A stretch of DNA of 36,340 nt, from NCBI RefSeq assembly GCF_000756375.1, contig NZ_JNFD01000020.1:1-36340 (forward strand). Direction: 5' to 3'. Below, piece by piece: positions 33,649-36,340 of this stretch. The notes beneath the pieces are model-generated. The model was not told the origin of the DNA. It was given only the letters and a program-made list of their open reading frames with translations, and did no database searches. How positions within the stretch are numbered: the first letter of the stretch is position 1; every line of letters starts with the position of its first letter. This stretch comes from Sphingopyxis sp. LC81 (lineage in GTDB: Bacteria > Pseudomonadota > Alphaproteobacteria > Sphingomonadales > Sphingomonadaceae). Position numbers and translations under genes: made by a program.

Positions 33649-34398
33649 ATGATCCGCCCGCTTACCCTCGCCCTGATGCTCGCCGTCTCGGCGACCCCGC
33701 TCGCCGCCAAGCAGGCGGCCGCCCCCAGCTACAAGGCCGCACTCGCCGATCCCGCGCGGCCCGCCGCCGACCGGACACGCGACGCCGCGCGCAAGCCCGC
33801 TGAACTGCTTGCCTTCGCGCAGATCGCACCGGGCGAAAAGGTCGGCGATTATGTGATGGGCGGCGGTTACGTCACCCGGCTGCTCGCCGCCGCGGTCGGG
33901 CCGTCGGGCAAAGTCTATGGCTTCCAGCCCGCCGAATTCATCGCGTTCAAAAAGCAATATGGCGACGATCAGGCCGCGGTCGATGCCGCCTATGTCAATG
34001 TCGATGCCGTTGCCGGACCGTTTGCGGCGCCCGCCTTTCCCGAGCCGCTCGACACGATCATCACGGTGCAGAATTTCCACGACCTGTACCTCAAGCCCTT
34101 CCCCGCCGGCACGGGCGACAAAGCGAGCGCGGCCTTGTTCGCGGCGCTGAAGCCCGGCGGCACGTTGGTCGTCGTCGATCATAGCGCGGCGAAAGGCAGC
34201 GGCACGACCTTGTCCGACAGCCTGCACCGGATCGACAAGGATGCGGTCGTCGCGACGCTGACCCAGGCCGGCTTCAAGCTCGAGGCCGAAAGCGACCTCT
34301 ATCGCCGCCCCGCCGATCCGCGTAGCGCCAATGTCTTCGACGACAAGATCCGCGGCAAGACCGACCAGTTCACCCTGCGCTTCCGCAAACCGGGATAA
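33649..34398 (+). CDS. Exported class I methyltransferase-like protein
   Basis: A 249-residue protein with a Sec signal (MIRPLTLALMLAVSATPLAA). It then has a Rossmann-like SAM fold: KPAELLAFAQIAPGEKVGDYVMGGGYVTRLLAAAVG (a degenerate glycine motif; the usual E/D-x-G becomes DYVMGGGY), GKVYGFQPAEF, LDTIITVQNFHDLYLKPF and ALKPGGTLVVVDHSA. This is the COG4798 'predicted methyltransferase' pattern. Export of a SAM-dependent enzyme is odd, because SAM is cytosolic; it may bind another ligand or be a lipocalin-like relic. ATG at 33649 has GGAG eight bases upstream; ATG at 33634 is in frame and less likely. PhnA-like follows by four bases. Confidence 0.82.
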   Translation: MIRPLTLALMLAVSATPLAAKQAAAPSYKAALADPARPAADRTRDAARKPAELLAFAQIAPGEKVGDYVMGGGYVTRLLAAAVGPSGKVYGFQPAEFIAFKKQYGDDQAAVDAAYVNVDAVAGPFAAPAFPEPLDTIITVQNFHDLYLKPFPAGTGDKASAALFAALKPGGTLVVVDHSAAKGSGTTLSDSLHRIDKDAVVATLTQAGFKLEAESDLYRRPADPRSANVFDDKIRGKTDQFTLRFRKPG

Positions 34399-34402
34399 GA
34401 AT

Positions 34403-34714
34403 ATGACCAGCGACGACGAAGATTATGTCTATGACGAAGCGAGCGGCGAATGGATGTCGGCCGGCGACATTGCCGCACGCGATGCTGCCGCCGCCGCGGG
34501 TCCCGAGGTGCGCGACGCGGTCGGCAATCTGCTCGCCGACGGCGACTCGGTCGTGCTGGTCAAGGATTTGACCGTGAAGGGCGCGGGACAGACGCTGAAG
34601 GTCGGGACCGTCATCAAGTCGATCCGCCTGACCGGCGACGATCAGGAAATCGACTGCCGGCATGAGGGGATCAAGGGACTGGTGCTGCGCGCGGAATTTG
34701 TAAGGAAGCGCTAA
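34403..34714 (+). CDS. PhnA/YjdM-like protein lacking the zinc ribbon
   Basis: A 103-residue protein. The C-terminal 70 residues are the PhnA domain: VRDAVGNLLADGDSVVLVKDLTVKGAGQTLKVGTVIKSIRL, then EIDCRHEGIKGLVLRAEFVRK. The N-terminal part (DEDYVYDEASGEWMSAGDIAARD) stands where YjdM proteins carry a four-cysteine zinc ribbon, but no cysteines are present there. Function is not established; the alkylphosphonate name in databases is historical. It lies four bases after the methyltransferase-like gene, so they form an operon. Its stop shares four bases with the convergent lipoprotein gene (CTAA). Confidence 0.85.
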   Translation: MTSDDEDYVYDEASGEWMSAGDIAARDAAAAAGPEVRDAVGNLLADGDSVVLVKDLTVKGAGQTLKVGTVIKSIRLTGDDQEIDCRHEGIKGLVLRAEFVRKR

Positions 34715-35244
34715 TCGCGGTTTCCGCGGACCGGTCGCTGCCCGTTCGGGACGCAACTGCCATCGAGAAACCAGCGGGTCCCTTCGAAATGATGCGCGGG
34801 ACCGTCGTCGCGCCAATATTGGTGGCGCAATTTGGCCGAACTGCGCATCGGCGCCGTCATGTCCGGCGTTGCGATGCTGAACGTGCAGATGGCACGGTTG
34901 CGTTCGGTGCCCGTAAAGGCACAGCGAAGATTGCTCAGCCGATATTCGGGTGTCGGTGCATAGTTGGTCAACGCGCCTTCCTCGTCATATTCAGGGCGAT
35001 AATCGGGAGCGCTGATCTGGTCGTTTATCGCGCAGGACAGAGCGAGTTCCTCGCTTCCCGGCAAATCGCATGCCGGCGGGTTTTCGCGATAATATTCACT
35101 CTGGCGATAATCCTTCGCAGCATAAAAACCGCAGCGCTCGGTCGGCCCGAATTCCGCGAGGCGCGCGCCCGGCTGGACCGGGCCACAAGCCGACGACAGG
35201 ATCAACGGCCCGAAAATGAGCAAGCCGGCACGTCCGGGCGTCAC
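34711..35244 (-). CDS. Putative lipoprotein, 177 aa, unknown function
   Basis: A 177-residue protein with an N-terminal signal GRAGLLIFGPLILSSAC. The run L-S-S-A-C resembles a lipobox (Leu one place early), so a lipoprotein is likely. Cysteines occur at several places (ERCGFY, PPACDL, LSCAIN, LRCAF, ICTF, GSCVP), which would allow disulfides in the periplasm. I do not recognise the family. Its start overlaps the acyl-CoA dehydrogenase stop by four bases (ATGA), so it is translated from the same mRNA. Its end overlaps the PhnA-like gene. Confidence 0.7.
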   Translation of the reverse strand: MTPGRAGLLIFGPLILSSACGPVQPGARLAEFGPTERCGFYAAKDYRQSEYYRENPPACDLPGSEELALSCAINDQISAPDYRPEYDEEGALTNYAPTPEYRLSNLRCAFTGTERNRAICTFSIATPDMTAPMRSSAKLRHQYWRDDGPAHHFEGTRWFLDGSCVPNGQRPVRGNRD

Positions 35245-36340
35245 CCCAAACTCCCCTTTCTAGGCCCCATATACCCGAACAAGTAGGCCGCGACCTTTCG
35301 CATTTGGATTTCTTCGGCGCCTTCGGTGATGCGGTAACGGCGGTGGTGGCGATAGATATGTTCGAACGGCTTGTGGCGTGAGTAGCCGATGCCGCCATGG
35401 ACCTGCATCGCGCGGTCGGCGGCTTCGCAGACGAGGCGGTTCGCCCAGTAGTTGCACATGCTGACCTTGTCGGAGAGCGTGCGCTCGACCTCCTTGTGCT
35501 CCGTGTTGTCCATGTCCCACGCGGTCTTGCGGATCAGCAGGCGCAGCATCTCGGCCTGCGTCGCGAGCTCGACGAGCGGGAACTGGATCGCCTGGTTCTT
35601 CGCCAGCGCCTCGCCGAACGGCTTGCGGGTGCGGGCGTATTTGACGCTCTCCTCGATGCAGTAGACCGCCGCGCCGAGCGACGATGCCGCCTGGCGGATG
35701 CGGTTCTGGTGGACGAAGCTCTGCGCGATCGACAGGCCGCCGCCCTCGGGGCCGAGCCGCGCGCTGTCGGGGACCCAGACATCGGTGAACGTCATGCGCG
35801 GATGGTCGGTCGGCATGTTGAACGTCCACAGATATTCATCGACCGTCATGCCGGGCGTGCCGGTGGGAACGAGCAGGCAGGTGATCCCCTTCGCATCGCC
35901 GTCGTCGCCGCTGGTGCGGGCGAAGGTCGCGCAGTGCGTCGCGCTGTGCATGCCGGTGATCCACATCTTGCGGCCGTCGATCCGCCAGCCGTCGACGCCA
36001 TCGCGGGTCTCACGCGCGGCGCGCGTCTCCATATGCGTCGCGTCCGATCCGTGATCGGGCTCGGTGAGCCCGAACGCGGTGCGCCGCTTGCCTTCGAACC
36101 CGCCGAGGATGAACTCGGCCTTCTGCTCGTCGCTCGTCGCGAACTGCTCGAACATCTCGACGAAGGGGAAGTTGCCGACGATGCTGTGCTCGTTCTGAAG
36201 GTCGTTGTGGAGTCCCAGCCCCTTCGCCGCGAAGTGCTCGCGGATCACCGCCATCCAGAGGTTGCTGCCGTCCTTGCCGCCATATTTCTTCGGCGCCGAG
36301 AAGCGCCAGTGACCCGCGGCGTCGGCCTTGCGAGTGGCTT
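35241..36340 (-). CDS. Acyl-CoA dehydrogenase (5' end outside the window)
   Basis: The window holds about 365 residues of an acyl-CoA dehydrogenase, an FAD enzyme that makes the trans-2-enoyl-CoA. FGLTEPDHGSDATHMETRA and WITGMHSATHCATFART are the FAD- and substrate-binding middle domain. VQHGGIGYSR-type (MQVHGGIGYSRHKPFEHIYRHHRRYRITEGAEEIQMRKV) is the C-terminal domain, with the EG motif that usually carries the catalytic Glu. The frame stays open to the window edge (28 codons before the Met at 36254), so the true start is beyond 36340. Its stop is coupled to the lipoprotein gene. Confidence 0.95.
   Translation of the reverse strand, partial: ATRKADAAGHWRFSAPKKYGGKDGSNLWMAVIREHFAAKGLGLHNDLQNEHSIVGNFPFVEMFEQFATSDEQKAEFILGGFEGKRRTAFGLTEPDHGSDATHMETRAARETRDGVDGWRIDGRKMWITGMHSATHCATFARTSGDDGDAKGITCLLVPTGTPGMTVDEYLWTFNMPTDHPRMTFTDVWVPDSARLGPEGGGLSIAQSFVHQNRIRQAASSLGAAVYCIEESVKYARTRKPFGEALAKNQAIQFPLVELATQAEMLRLLIRKTAWDMDNTEHKEVERTLSDKVSMCNYWANRLVCEAADRAMQVHGGIGYSRHKPFEHIYRHHRRYRITEGAEEIQMRKVAAYLFGYMGPRKGSLG

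Noticed and set aside
1..36340. CRISPR array, tRNA, rRNA, insertion sequence or prophage
   Set aside because: I looked for spaced direct repeats, T-loop-like GGTTCGAATCC boxes and transposase or integrase motifs in the translations and saw none. The only repeats are the two inverted elements and short operators.

Overview
The window is a stretch of a high-GC alphaproteobacterial chromosome. Gene content and order point to the Sphingomonadaceae, and Sphingopyxis is my best guess. The evidence is the housekeeping block rimP-nusA-ylxR-infB-rbfA and truB-rpsO-pnp, a DmeR/DmeF metal-efflux pair, a TSUP transporter coupled to a TIGR02186-type protein, a SleB-type cell wall hydrolase and several small proteins of a kind I associate with sphingomonads. 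I see no phage, insertion sequence, CRISPR array, rRNA or tRNA. Most of the window is ordinary core genome.

Layout. 1-3000: the tail of a probable ArsR-type regulator overlapping an SRPBCC protein, a guanine-deaminase-like enzyme, a small conserved protein divergent from a Crp/Fnr regulator, and a short DUF6961-like protein. 3000-6800 (minus): truB, rpsO, pnp. 6800-9500 (minus): a DUF6491-like exported protein, a GNAT acetyltransferase overlapping thymidine kinase, and a MarR-GNAT fusion divergent from a wax ester synthase/DGAT-type acyltransferase (9558-10976, plus). 11090-17600 (minus): rimP, nusA, ylxR, infB, a DUF1697 gene and rbfA, with overlaps or short gaps. The translation/transcription superoperon is therefore split by about 4.3 kb of unrelated genes between rbfA and truB.

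17800-22770 (plus): dmeR-dmeF with a perfect G-tract palindromic operator over the dmeR start codon, a cold-shock gene with a long structured leader, a small unknown gene, an XRE regulator and an HD-domain nucleotidase that both look leaderless, a cell wall hydrolase and a VOC protein. 22868-28998 (minus): a HerA-like ATPase, the TSUP/TIGR02186 pair, and a two-gene unit of a processive GT2 glycosyltransferase resembling the front part of NfrB plus a beta-barrel-like protein resembling the NfrA C-terminus. 29137-31766 (plus): nhaA overlapping a DUF885 lipoprotein. 31783-36340: a D-aminoacylase-type amidohydrolase, an exported methyltransferase-like protein followed by a PhnA-like protein without its zinc ribbon, and a putative lipoprotein coupled to an acyl-CoA dehydrogenase that runs off the window.

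The best candidate for an undescribed system is the glycosyltransferase/beta-barrel pair at 26432-28998, which could be a minimal NfrB/NfrA-like polysaccharide synthesis and export module. The best regulatory sites are the dmeR operator, the shared leaderless start motif at 19813-19827 and 20424-20438, and the two large inverted repeats that separate convergent genes. Function calls come from reading the translated sequences and were not checked by any database search.
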